11,066 nt of DNA. It comes from Bacillota bacterium (lineage in GTDB: Bacteria; Bacillota; Clostridia; Lachnospirales; Lachnospiraceae). The notes beneath the pieces are model-generated. The model saw nothing but the letters and a program-made list of their open reading frames with translations, was not told the origin of the DNA and searched no databases. The stretch covers positions 1-11,066 of the forward strand of contig JAFAEB010000424.1 in NCBI GenBank assembly GCA_023424235.1, read 5' to 3'. Within the stretch, counting starts at the first letter, position 1. Each line of letters starts with the position of its first letter. This document shows, piece after piece, positions 1 to 6,078 of the stretch. The position numbers were made by a program, and so were the translations under genes.

Positions 1-1964
1 GGCCTATGCTGGTATTAGCTGGGCCCGGTTCTGGAAAAACACTAGTAATAACAAGACGAGTCTATGAGTTAACACACAGTTATAATGTAAATCCTAGCAA
101 TATTTTAGTTATCACATTTACTAAGGCTGCTGCAGTGGAGATGAAAGATAGATTTTTAAAGTTAGTTGGTTCTAAATCAACTTTTGTGAATTTTGGGACC
201 TTTCATGCGATTTATTTTAATATTCTAAAATATGCTTATAATTATAATGCATCTAATATTCTACGAGAAGAAGTAAAACATCAATATCTAAAAGAAATTT
301 TAGATCGTACCGACATTGAAATAGAAGATGAGAAGGAATTTCTTCAAAATATCGGTTCTGAGATAAGTTTAGTCAAAAGTGAGAGAATGGATTTAAACCA
401 TTACTATTCTATTAATTGTTCAGATGATATCTTTAAAAAATTCTATCAAGATTATGATCTTAAACTAAGAAGAAATAACCTAATCGATTTTGATGACATG
501 CTAGTACTGTGTTATGAATTATTAAAAGAACGTTCCGATATTTTAGCATTGTGGCAGAAGAAGTTTCAATATATTCTAATAGACGAATTCCAAGATATAA
601 ATAAAATTCAATATGATATTATTAAAATGCTTGCAATGCCAGAGAATAATTTATTTATAGTTGGGGACGATGATCAATCCATCTATCGTTTTCGAGGTGC
701 AAAGCCAGAAATCATGCTAAATTTTAATAAAGATTATCCGGATGGAAAGAGAGTACTATTAGATAGAAATTATCGTTCAACAAAAAATATTGTGGATTTA
801 GCATCCTCTTTAATTGCAAATAACACGAAAAGATTTGATAAGAATATTGTATCCAATAAAGAAGTATTTAAAGAGCCAATTCTTCGAGGATTTATTGGAT
901 TAAAAGAGCAAAACTCCATGGTAGTCGCAAATATATTAGAATATTATAAAATGGGAATCCCTTTTAGTGATATGGCTATTTTATATCGTACCAACACTCA
1001 ACCAAGAGCTTTATTAGAGAAAATAATGGAATATAATATTCCATTTACCATGAAGGATTCTATTCCCAATATATATGATCACTGGATTTCTGTAAATATA
1101 CAAACATACTTTAGATTAGCAATGGGAGAAAGAGATCGTTCCTTGTTTTTAAGCATAGCGAATCGACCGAAACGTTACCTTAATCGTGAATGCTTTAGTG
1201 AAGCGATAAGCAATTTTAATACAGTAAGACAATATTATAGCGATAAAGCTTGGATGATTGAGAGAGTTGATAAGCTAGAATATGATTTGGCAATAATGAA
1301 GCAAATGACACCTTATGCTGCCATTCAATATATAAGAAAAGGTATTGGCTATGAGGATTATTTAAAAGAATATGCTGATTTTAGACGTATAAAAGTAGAT
1401 GAACTTTATGATACCTTAAATGAATTAGAAGAAGGTGCAAAGCCATTTAAAACATATAATGAATGGTTTGCTCATATAGAAGAGTATAAAGAAGAGCTTA
1501 TGAAGCAATCTAAGTTAAAGAAGGAAGATAATTATAATAGTGTATCTATGGCTACTATGCATAGCGCAAAAGGTCTGGAATATAAGGTTGTATTTATTGT
1601 AGATGCCAATGAAGGGATTACTCCTCATAGAAAAGCGATACTAGATGAAGATATCGAAGAAGAAAGACGTTTGTTTTATGTTGCAGTTACAAGAGCCAAG
1701 GAATATCTTCATATTTATTGGGTTAAGGATCGATATAATAAAGAATTAACTTGCTCAAGATTTGTAGGAGAGCTACTTCTTAACAAAAATATGCTAAAGA
1801 CAGGCAGAATTATCATTCATAAAACCTATGGAGAAGGAGAAATCAAGTCGATTGATAAGGATAAATTGCTTGTGTATTTTAATGGAATTAAAAAAGAGAG
1901 AAGCTTAAGTATAAATTATTGTATGCAGAATAATATGATTATGCTAAAAAAGAATGAGAACTAG
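1..1964 (+). CDS. UvrD/PcrA/Rep-type superfamily 1 DNA helicase, 5'-truncated by window edge
   Basis: ATP-dependent 3'-5' DNA helicase of the UvrD/PcrA/Rep family, acting in DNA repair or replication-fork processing. Numbering from the ATG at base 6: Walker A GPGSGKT (6-12), motif Ia VITFTKAAA (35-43), Walker B DEFQD (193-197), motif III GDDDQSIYRFRGA (220-232), motif IV NYRST (255-259), motif V MHSAKGLE (518-525) and motif VI RRLFYVAVTRAKE (554-566). The last ~55 residues (KTYGEGEI then a short beta-rich stretch) resemble the Tudor-like C-terminal domain of PcrA/UvrD. The ATG at base 6 is not the true start: the Walker A lies only five residues after it, the Q-motif that should precede it is missing, and the frame stays open to base 3 (Pro codon). 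Probably about 20-30 residues are lost. Stop is TAG. Lachnospiraceae often carry more than one UvrD-like paralogue, so I do not assign pcrA. Confidence 0.95.
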   Translation, partial: PMLVLAGPGSGKTLVITRRVYELTHSYNVNPSNILVITFTKAAAVEMKDRFLKLVGSKSTFVNFGTFHAIYFNILKYAYNYNASNILREEVKHQYLKEILDRTDIEIEDEKEFLQNIGSEISLVKSERMDLNHYYSINCSDDIFKKFYQDYDLKLRRNNLIDFDDMLVLCYELLKERSDILALWQKKFQYILIDEFQDINKIQYDIIKMLAMPENNLFIVGDDDQSIYRFRGAKPEIMLNFNKDYPDGKRVLLDRNYRSTKNIVDLASSLIANNTKRFDKNIVSNKEVFKEPILRGFIGLKEQNSMVVANILEYYKMGIPFSDMAILYRTNTQPRALLEKIMEYNIPFTMKDSIPNIYDHWISVNIQTYFRLAMGERDRSLFLSIANRPKRYLNRECFSEAISNFNTVRQYYSDKAWMIERVDKLEYDLAIMKQMTPYAAIQYIRKGIGYEDYLKEYADFRRIKVDELYDTLNELEEGAKPFKTYNEWFAHIEEYKEELMKQSKLKKEDNYNSVSMATMHSAKGLEYKVVFIVDANEGITPHRKAILDEDIEEERRLFYVAVTRAKEYLHIYWVKDRYNKELTCSRFVGELLLNKNMLKTGRIIIHKTYGEGEIKSIDKDKLLVYFNGIKKERSLSINYCMQNNMIMLKKNEN

Positions 1965-1978
1965 TTATCTATATAAAA

Positions 1979-2027
1979 GAAACTCCTGTAATATAAGGTT
2001 TAACCTTGTATATACAGGAGTTTTTGT
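1979..2027. terminator. Bidirectional intrinsic terminator between convergent genes
   Basis: AACTCCTGTA (1981-1990) pairs perfectly with TACAGGAGTT (2013-2022), and the inner AAGG/CCTT can extend the stem. The + strand continues into TTTTTG, a good U-tract for the UvrD-like helicase. On the - strand the stem is followed by a poorer TTCTTTTAT run and lies just past the stop of the DUF1292 gene. It is therefore probably shared by both genes. Confidence 0.85.
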
Positions 2028-2053
2028 TATTCATTTAAGACTTAAGAGAAAGA

Positions 2054-2404
2054 TTATTCTTCGTCTTCGCCTTCTTCGTCAAACATTTCATCGAATTCAG
2101 CACTGTCCATTAATTCATCAAATGCATCAGAAACTGCTTCAAATTCATCATCGTTTTCGATGTTTAATAATTCGATTTCATCTTCGCCATGTTCAATAAA
2201 TTGATATAAGAAGATTTCAGCATCTTCATCATCCGCTTGTCCTACAGGAACTAATGCAATATAGTCTTTTTCTCCAACTGGGAATATACACATTACTTCA
2301 CATTCCATTTCAGTTCCATCATCTAGTGTTAAAGTCACATTCATATGTTCGTGGTCATGGTCATGTCCGCAACCGCAATCGTGGTCGTGTTTGTGTTCAC
2401 TCAT
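2054..2404 (-). CDS. DUF1292 family protein with His/Asp/Cys-rich N-terminus
   Basis: Small, very acidic 116-residue protein of the DUF1292 (YrzB-like) family, whose function is not established. The core (about residues 21-85) has the usual DUF1292 pattern: TLTLDDGTE, then CEVMCIFPVGEKDYIALVPV, then an acidic turn and IFLYQF. The C-terminus is almost entirely Asp/Glu/Phe/Met. Residues 4-20 are unusual: alternating His and Asp around CGCG (HDHDCGCGHDHDHEH), a plausible metal-binding tail. I chose the ATG at 2404 because AGAGAGG sits about 9 bases upstream on the minus strand. The frame is open further upstream, but that stretch encodes an Ile/Tyr-rich segment with no ribosome binding site. Met21 would be an alternative start without the His tail. 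The protein has no membrane segment and is likely cytosolic. Confidence 0.9.
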   Translation of the reverse strand: MSEHKHDHDCGCGHDHDHEHMNVTLTLDDGTEMECEVMCIFPVGEKDYIALVPVGQADDEDAEIFLYQFIEHGEDEIELLNIENDDEFEAVSDAFDELMDSAEFDEMFDEEGEDEE

Positions 2405-2467
2405 TATAAAATACCTCTCTTTCAGTATGCTAATATAAATATTAACATATATATAAATTTTATTCTT

Positions 2468-2484
2468 TAAAGGTATAACCTTTA
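2468..2484. repeat. Palindrome upstream of DUF1292 gene
   Basis: TAAAGGT-ATA-ACCTTTA is a perfect inverted repeat with 7-base arms and a 3-base centre. It lies 64-80 bases upstream of the DUF1292 start, in the expected promoter or leader region. It could be an operator, but no regulator can be named. Confidence 0.45.
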
Positions 2485-2568
2485 TCACCATTTTCACACA
2501 TGTTTTATGCAATTGGACATGCAATCCATAAATACACAAATAAGGAAAGTGTAAAAATAATTATCACT

Positions 2569-2596
2569 TTGACTTTAACAGATAAATGGTTAAATT
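2569..2596 (+). promoter_or_regulatory. Possible distal sigma-A-type promoter
   Basis: TTGACT (2569-2574), a 16-base spacer and TAAATT (2591-2596). The -10 is weak and the region is very AT-rich, so chance is a real possibility. An imperfect inverted repeat, AAAGTGTAA/TTATCACTTT (2546-2570), touches its -35 box. Confidence 0.3.
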
Positions 2597-2643
2597 GCAA
2601 GGTAAAAATACGGTTTACAAATAAAAATATTCTTAAAAATATA

Positions 2644-2671
2644 TTGACTTTATAATAAAAAAGAATAAAAT
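2644..2671 (+). promoter_or_regulatory. Probable promoter of the charged-protein gene
   Basis: TTGACT (2644-2649), a 16-base spacer and TAAAAT (2666-2671), about 60 bases upstream of the GTG start at 2734. It is the better of the two candidates in this gap. Confidence 0.45.
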
Positions 2672-2733
2672 ATACATAGATTTGATTAAAGGTATTTTTA
2701 GATATTTGATTGATAAGAGAGGAGAACATTTAA

Positions 2734-3261
2734 GTGGCTACAACCAGTGCTAAGGATAGCAGACCAAGAGAGAATCGAAGCAGAGAGGCTAAGTCATTTG
2801 AGAATCAAAAATCAGGACCAAATCGTAGTTATAGGAGTAATGTAAGGTACGAAGCAAATAGTAAAGAAGATAAATTCATTCCAAAGGAGACGAAAACCTC
2901 TAATTACAAATATGGTGGAATGGATAAGGATAAGTTTAGGGATTCAAAGGCTTTCATGTATAATAAAGACAAGGATTATGACAAGGATTCTAAATTCGGT
3001 GAAAAACATCGTGGAAGCGAATCAAAAGCAAAGTCTGTTAGTAAAGAAAAAGAACAGCAGCCGGATAAAATGGAAACCATTAAGCGCCTTGAACGAGAAA
3101 GAAAAGCATTACTTAAGAAATCTATGGAAGAAGAACGTAAATCAGACAAACCAAATAAGCCAATGATAAAGCACAAACGTACTTCCAATATCGATTGGAC
3201 AAAAGGTTATAATATGGGATTATATGGGGATGATGATGAGGATTATACCGAATATAGGTAA
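2734..3261 (+). CDS. Highly charged, probably disordered protein of unknown function
   Basis: I do not recognise a functional family. The 175-residue product is dominated by Lys, Arg, Asp, Glu, Ser and Asn, has almost no hydrophobic stretches, and is probably disordered over residues 1-105 (for example NKDKDYDKDSK near residue 77). Residues 110-138 could form a charged helix (METIKRLERERKALLKKSMEEE). The end, KRTSNIDWTKGYNMGLYGDD, has the only Trp and looks like the conserved part. The GTG start is chosen because AGAGGAG (2718-2724) lies nine bases upstream. It has its own terminator and precedes the nuclease-helicase gene on the same strand. The basic, tail-like composition could suit nucleic-acid or ribosome contact, but that is speculation. 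There is no signal peptide or membrane segment. Confidence 0.8.
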   Translation: MATTSAKDSRPRENRSREAKSFENQKSGPNRSYRSNVRYEANSKEDKFIPKETKTSNYKYGGMDKDKFRDSKAFMYNKDKDYDKDSKFGEKHRGSESKAKSVSKEKEQQPDKMETIKRLERERKALLKKSMEEERKSDKPNKPMIKHKRTSNIDWTKGYNMGLYGDDDEDYTEYR

Positions 3262-3308
3262 CCATATTAAATTATTAATAAAACTTCAAATTAGAAGATA
3301 ATATATAG

Positions 3309-3360
3309 AAAAGCACGGTAGGGGTTATTATATAAAAACTCCTATGGTGCTTTTTATTTT
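3309..3360 (+). terminator. Intrinsic terminator after the charged-protein gene
   Basis: AAAAGCAC (3309-3316) pairs with GTGCTTTT (3347-3354). The stem continues to an 18-pair hairpin with one mismatch and two G-U pairs (GGTAGGGGTT against AACTCCTATG) around a 10-base loop. TTTTTATTTT follows. It separates the charged-protein gene from the nuclease-helicase gene. Confidence 0.85.
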
Positions 3361-3392
3361 CCTCTTAATATAAAAGATGTACTTCTTCTATC

Positions 3393-3421
3393 TTGGCAAA
3401 CACATGTTTCTATAGTATTAT
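3393..3421 (+). promoter_or_regulatory. Probable promoter of the nuclease-helicase gene
   Basis: TTGGCA (3393-3398), a 17-base spacer and TATTAT (3416-3421), each one mismatch from consensus. The predicted transcript starts near 3428, giving a leader of about 108 bases. Confidence 0.5.
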
Positions 3422-3445
3422 TATAAGTAACTGTGAAACTAAATA

Positions 3446-3487
3446 ATATAGGAGTTGTAATTGTAGTTTAATTCTAACATCCTATAT
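3446..3487 (+). promoter_or_regulatory. Hairpin in the 5' leader of the nuclease-helicase gene
   Basis: ATATAGGA (3446-3453) pairs with TCCTATAT (3480-3487). The inside can continue GTT/AAC and AATT/AATT around a 7-base loop, with a small internal loop and one bulge. It lies between the predicted transcription start and the ribosome binding site (GGGAGGAG, 3522-3529) and leaves that site free. It has no U-tract, so it is not a terminator. Confidence 0.4.
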
Positions 3488-3535
3488 GATTTACATTTAC
3501 TTTAGAGAAAACTTGATAGAAGGGAGGAGATATTA

Positions 3536-4843
3536 ATGGAAGACAAAGTGAAAAATATAAATATATCCGTTCGAAATTTGGTAGAGTTTATACTACGTTC
3601 TGGTGATATCGACAACCGTAGATCAGGAAAAAAAGATGTAGATGCTATGCAAGAGGGAAGCAGAATCCATCGTAAAATCCAAAAAAGAATGGGAGCAGAC
3701 TATAGCAAAGAGTTTCCACTATCCATAGTAATTCCAGTTAAAAGGGATGGTGTGGAGTTCGAATTAACGATAGATGGAAGAGCAGATGGTATCATAAATC
3801 AGATAGAAGAAAAGCCAAGTATCATCATAGATGAAATTAAAGCCATGTATATGGACTTAACATATTTACAGGAGCCCATTAAAGAACATTTAGCACAGGT
3901 TAAATGCTACGCATATATGTATCTAAGTTTGTATGACCATAATGAAATTGGAGTAAGACTAACCTACTGTAATATTGAAACCGAGAATATTAAATATTTT
4001 AATTATGAATATAGGAGAGATGAATTATGTGAGTGGTTTTTCTCTGTAGTTGATGAATATAGTAAATGGGCTGTATGGCAATTAAAATGGGTTGAAAAAA
4101 GGAATGTGGCAATAAAAGAACTAGATTTTCCTTTTTTGTATCGAGAAGGACAAAAACAACTAGTTACCGATGTCTATAAAACTATAATAAGAGATAAAAG
4201 ACTCTTTATTGAGGCGCCTACTGGAGTAGGAAAGACAATATCAACGGTATATCCTACTATAAAGGCAATGGGTGAAGGACATAGCAATAAAATCTTTTAC
4301 TTAACAGCAAAAACCATTACTAGAACGGTAGCTGAGGAAACAGTTCAGATATTAATGAAAAAGGGTATGTTTTTAAAATCGGTTACCATAACAGCAAAGG
4401 AAAAGGTGTGTATATTTGATAAACCAGATTGTAATCCTACAAGCTGTGAAAGGGCAAAAGGACATTATGATAGAGTAAATGATGCAGTGTATGATTTACT
4501 TATGAATGAAAATGAGATAAATAGAGATTTAATCTCAGAGTATGCGAATAAGCATAAAGTATGTCCTTTTGAAATGAGCTTAGATGTTACTAATTTCTCT
4601 GATATGATTATTTGTGATTATAATTATGTCTTTGATCCAAATGTATATCTAAGGAGATTTTTTAGCAATGAAAAGAAAAATGACTATATCTTTCTAATTG
4701 ATGAAGCTCATAATCTAGTAGAGCGAGCAAGGCAAATGTATAGTGCAGATTTATATAAAAAAGATTTTCTTACAGTAAAAAAACGATTAAAGGATAAAAA
4801 TAAGAAACTAGTGAAATGCTTGGAAACCTGTAATAGTGATTAG
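3536..4843 (+). CDS. N-terminal part of the interrupted nuclease-helicase: nuclease, Walker A, Fe-S and DEAH motifs
   Basis: This is the 435-residue polypeptide made if the TAG terminates. Residues 1-190 look like a PD-(D/E)XK nuclease: GSRIH (His45), Asp84 in DGRADG, Glu100-x-Lys102 in DEIKA, and Gln121/Tyr125 in the QxxxY motif (HLAQVKCYAY), as in Cas4, AddB and RecB nucleases. The helicase begins near 195: a Q-motif-like YREGQKQLV (Gln206), Walker A APTGVGKT (227-234) and motif Ia FYLTAKT (254-260). Four cysteines (292, 299, 304, 343) are spaced as in the 4Fe-4S domain of XPD/DinG, and DEAH is at 389-392. The fragment lacks helicase motifs III-VI, so it should not unwind DNA; the nuclease domain might still fold. 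Confidence 0.75.
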   Translation: MEDKVKNINISVRNLVEFILRSGDIDNRRSGKKDVDAMQEGSRIHRKIQKRMGADYSKEFPLSIVIPVKRDGVEFELTIDGRADGIINQIEEKPSIIIDEIKAMYMDLTYLQEPIKEHLAQVKCYAYMYLSLYDHNEIGVRLTYCNIETENIKYFNYEYRRDELCEWFFSVVDEYSKWAVWQLKWVEKRNVAIKELDFPFLYREGQKQLVTDVYKTIIRDKRLFIEAPTGVGKTISTVYPTIKAMGEGHSNKIFYLTAKTITRTVAEETVQILMKKGMFLKSVTITAKEKVCIFDKPDCNPTSCERAKGHYDRVNDAVYDLLMNENEINRDLISEYANKHKVCPFEMSLDVTNFSDMIICDYNYVFDPNVYLRRFFSNEKKNDYIFLIDEAHNLVERARQMYSADLYKKDFLTVKKRLKDKNKKLVKCLETCNSD

Positions 4844-4903
4844 CTAAAACTAAAAAGAGAATGTGAATCAGTAAAGAAAGTCGATACAATTACTGATTTT
4901 ATT

Positions 4904-5893
4904 TTGCATCTATTAAGATTAATGACTGAGTTTGAAGAGTATTTAGGTGAGAATGCAGGAGGAATTGAAGAAGAGGTAACATTATTATATCTTAATATAT
5001 GGCATTTCTTAAATATATACGAAATCTATGATGAAAAGTACATTACCTACACGGATTATGATGAAGAAGATGAATTTCGGATTAAACTATTATGTATGGA
5101 CCCTAGTGTTAACTTAGGACGTTGTTTAGACAAAATAAAGAGTGCAATCTTTTTTAGTGCAACCTTATTACCAATCCATTACTATAAAGAACAATTAGGA
5201 GGTAGAGAGGATGATTATGCTGTCTATGCAGCCTCTCCTTTTGATAAAAAGAATCGGATTATTATGGTTGGTAATGATGTAAGTACAAAGTATTCGAGAA
5301 GAAATAAACGTGAATATGAAAGAATCGTTGACTATATCATATCATTTACAAGCTGTAAGGTTGGAAATTATATGGTGTTCTTTCCATCTTACCAGATGAT
5401 GAGTCAAATAGAAGAAATCATCGTAGATAAGTTACCTGGTTTAGTAGTTCAAAAAAGTAATATGTCCGAAAAAGAAAAAGAGGAATTCCTTATAAATTTT
5501 ACAGATAATCCAGAAGATAGTAGGATAGGCTTCTGTGTAATGGGAGGAATATTTAGCGAAGGTATTGATTTGAAAAATGATAGGCTAATTGGTGTAATAA
5601 TTGTTGGTACAGGCCTTCCAATGGTGGGGAATGAAAGAGAATTATTTCGTGAATATTATGATAGAACTAAAAATAGCGGTTTTGATTATGCGTATTTGTA
5701 TCAAGGGATGAATAAGGTATTACAATCCGCAGGAAGAGTGATTCGAACAATGGAGGATAGAGGAGCAATATTGTTGTTAGATGAACGATTTATAACGAGT
5801 CAATATCAAAATTTATTCCCAAGAGAATGGTTTCCCTATGATATCGTAAATAAAGAAAGTATGAAAGAAAAGTTAGAAGATTTTTGGATGTAA
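4904..5893 (+). CDS. C-terminal part of the interrupted nuclease-helicase: second RecA-like domain
   Basis: This open stretch continues the upstream gene in the same frame. In full-length numbering it has SATL (541-544, motif III), a YMVFFPSY segment (612-619, motif IV), GGIFSEGIDL (670-679, motif V) and QSAGRVIR (730-737, motif VI with its arginine finger). It ends in the usual DERF...REWFP tail. I doubt it is translated alone: the first possible starts (TTG at 4904, ATG at 4922) have no Shine-Dalgarno sequence, and alone it lacks the ATP-binding Walker A. It is best read as the downstream half of a broken or read-through gene. Confidence 0.6.
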   Translation: MHLLRLMTEFEEYLGENAGGIEEEVTLLYLNIWHFLNIYEIYDEKYITYTDYDEEDEFRIKLLCMDPSVNLGRCLDKIKSAIFFSATLLPIHYYKEQLGGREDDYAVYAASPFDKKNRIIMVGNDVSTKYSRRNKREYERIVDYIISFTSCKVGNYMVFFPSYQMMSQIEEIIVDKLPGLVVQKSNMSEKEKEEFLINFTDNPEDSRIGFCVMGGIFSEGIDLKNDRLIGVIIVGTGLPMVGNERELFREYYDRTKNSGFDYAYLYQGMNKVLQSAGRVIRTMEDRGAILLLDERFITSQYQNLFPREWFPYDIVNKESMKEKLEDFWM

Positions 5894-5895
5894 AT

Positions 5896-5943
5896 ATAAA
5901 AGTAAACATAAAAGTATATATAAAAGTATATATAAAGTTATGG
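5896..5943. repeat. Short 12-bp tandem repeat after the helicase stop
   Basis: Unit ATAAAAGTATAT occurs twice exactly (5908-5919, 5920-5931), preceded by ATAAAAGTAAAC (5896-5907) and followed by a decayed copy, ATAAAGTTATGG. It begins two bases after the stop codon and runs into the terminator stem. Replication slippage is the likely origin. Confidence 0.7.
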
Positions 5944-5978
5944 GGAAGTCCTGCTCTTCGTAGACTTCCCCTTTATTT
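5942..5978 (+). terminator. Intrinsic terminator of the nuclease-helicase gene
   Basis: GGGGAAGTC (5942-5950) pairs perfectly with GACTTCCCC (5963-5971) around a 12-base loop, followed by TTTATTT. It is the most GC-rich stem in the window. Confidence 0.85.
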
Positions 5979-5998
5979 ATCATCTGATTATAAAATAT

Positions 5999-6042
5999 AA
6001 ACTTAATATTTAATCACTTAAATATAACGATATATTAAGTTT
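5999..6042 (-). terminator. Weak AT-rich inverted repeat downstream of the lipid kinase gene
   Basis: AAACTTAATAT (5999-6009) and ATATTAAGTTT (6032-6042) are perfect 11-base arms with a 22-base loop. Read on the minus strand, the hairpin follows the lipid kinase stop and is followed by a T-rich run. The stem is almost all A-T and the loop is long, so terminator function is uncertain. Confidence 0.35.
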
Positions 6043-6078
6043 AAGAATCTTAAATCCCTTCTAGTCCATAAAATCTAG

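Larger units (their letters stand above)
2405..2733. other. AT-rich intergenic region between divergent genes
   Basis: This 329-base gap lies between the DUF1292 gene (-) and the charged-protein gene (+). It holds a palindrome near the DUF1292 start, an imperfect inverted repeat at 2546-2570 and two promoter-like sequences facing right. I see no convincing gene. The one minus-strand open frame here (2505-2729) lacks a ribosome binding site and reads as translated AT-rich DNA. Confidence 0.6.
3536..5893 (+). pseudogene. PD-(D/E)XK nuclease-XPD/DinG helicase fusion, interrupted by an in-frame TAG
   Basis: One long gene of 785 codons whose reading frame is broken only by the TAG at 4841-4843 (codon 436). 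Frame is unchanged across it: codons 437-456 read LKLKRECESVKKVDTITDFI and join the second half smoothly. Without the stop the product would be a DNA-repair enzyme of the iron-sulfur helicase family (XPD/Rad3/DinG) with an N-terminal Cas4/AddB-like nuclease domain, an arrangement I associate with clostridial 'helicase C2' proteins. All helicase motifs survive, with no second lesion and no change of base composition, so the mutation is recent, the base is an error, or the stop is read through. TAG also ends the genes at 1964 and 8744, which argues against genome-wide reassignment. Strong ribosome binding site GGGAGGAG lies six bases before the ATG. Confidence 0.8.

Noticed and set aside
1954..2199. 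Plus-strand open frame running from the helicase end into the DUF1292 gene
   Set aside because: It crosses a strong terminator and is antisense to a clear gene; the His/Leu-rich product mirrors the acidic codons of DUF1292.
2405..2539. N-terminal extension of the DUF1292 protein in the same open frame
   Set aside because: The extension is translated AT-rich DNA with no ribosome binding site, while the start at 2404 has AGAGAGG at proper distance and gives a normal family length.
2505..2729. Hydrophobic 74-residue open frame on the minus strand
   Set aside because: No ribosome binding site; it covers the promoters and ribosome binding site of the gene at 2734 and reads as Ile/Phe/Leu-rich noise from AT-rich DNA.
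2912..3188. Overlapping open frames on both strands inside the charged-protein gene
   Set aside because: Both are shadows in other frames of a gene with its own ribosome binding site and terminator.
4844..5893. The helicase halves as two separate co-transcribed subunit genes
   Set aside because: The second half has no ribosome binding site, starts in the same frame, and splits one helicase between its two RecA-like domains. Known family members carry both in one chain.
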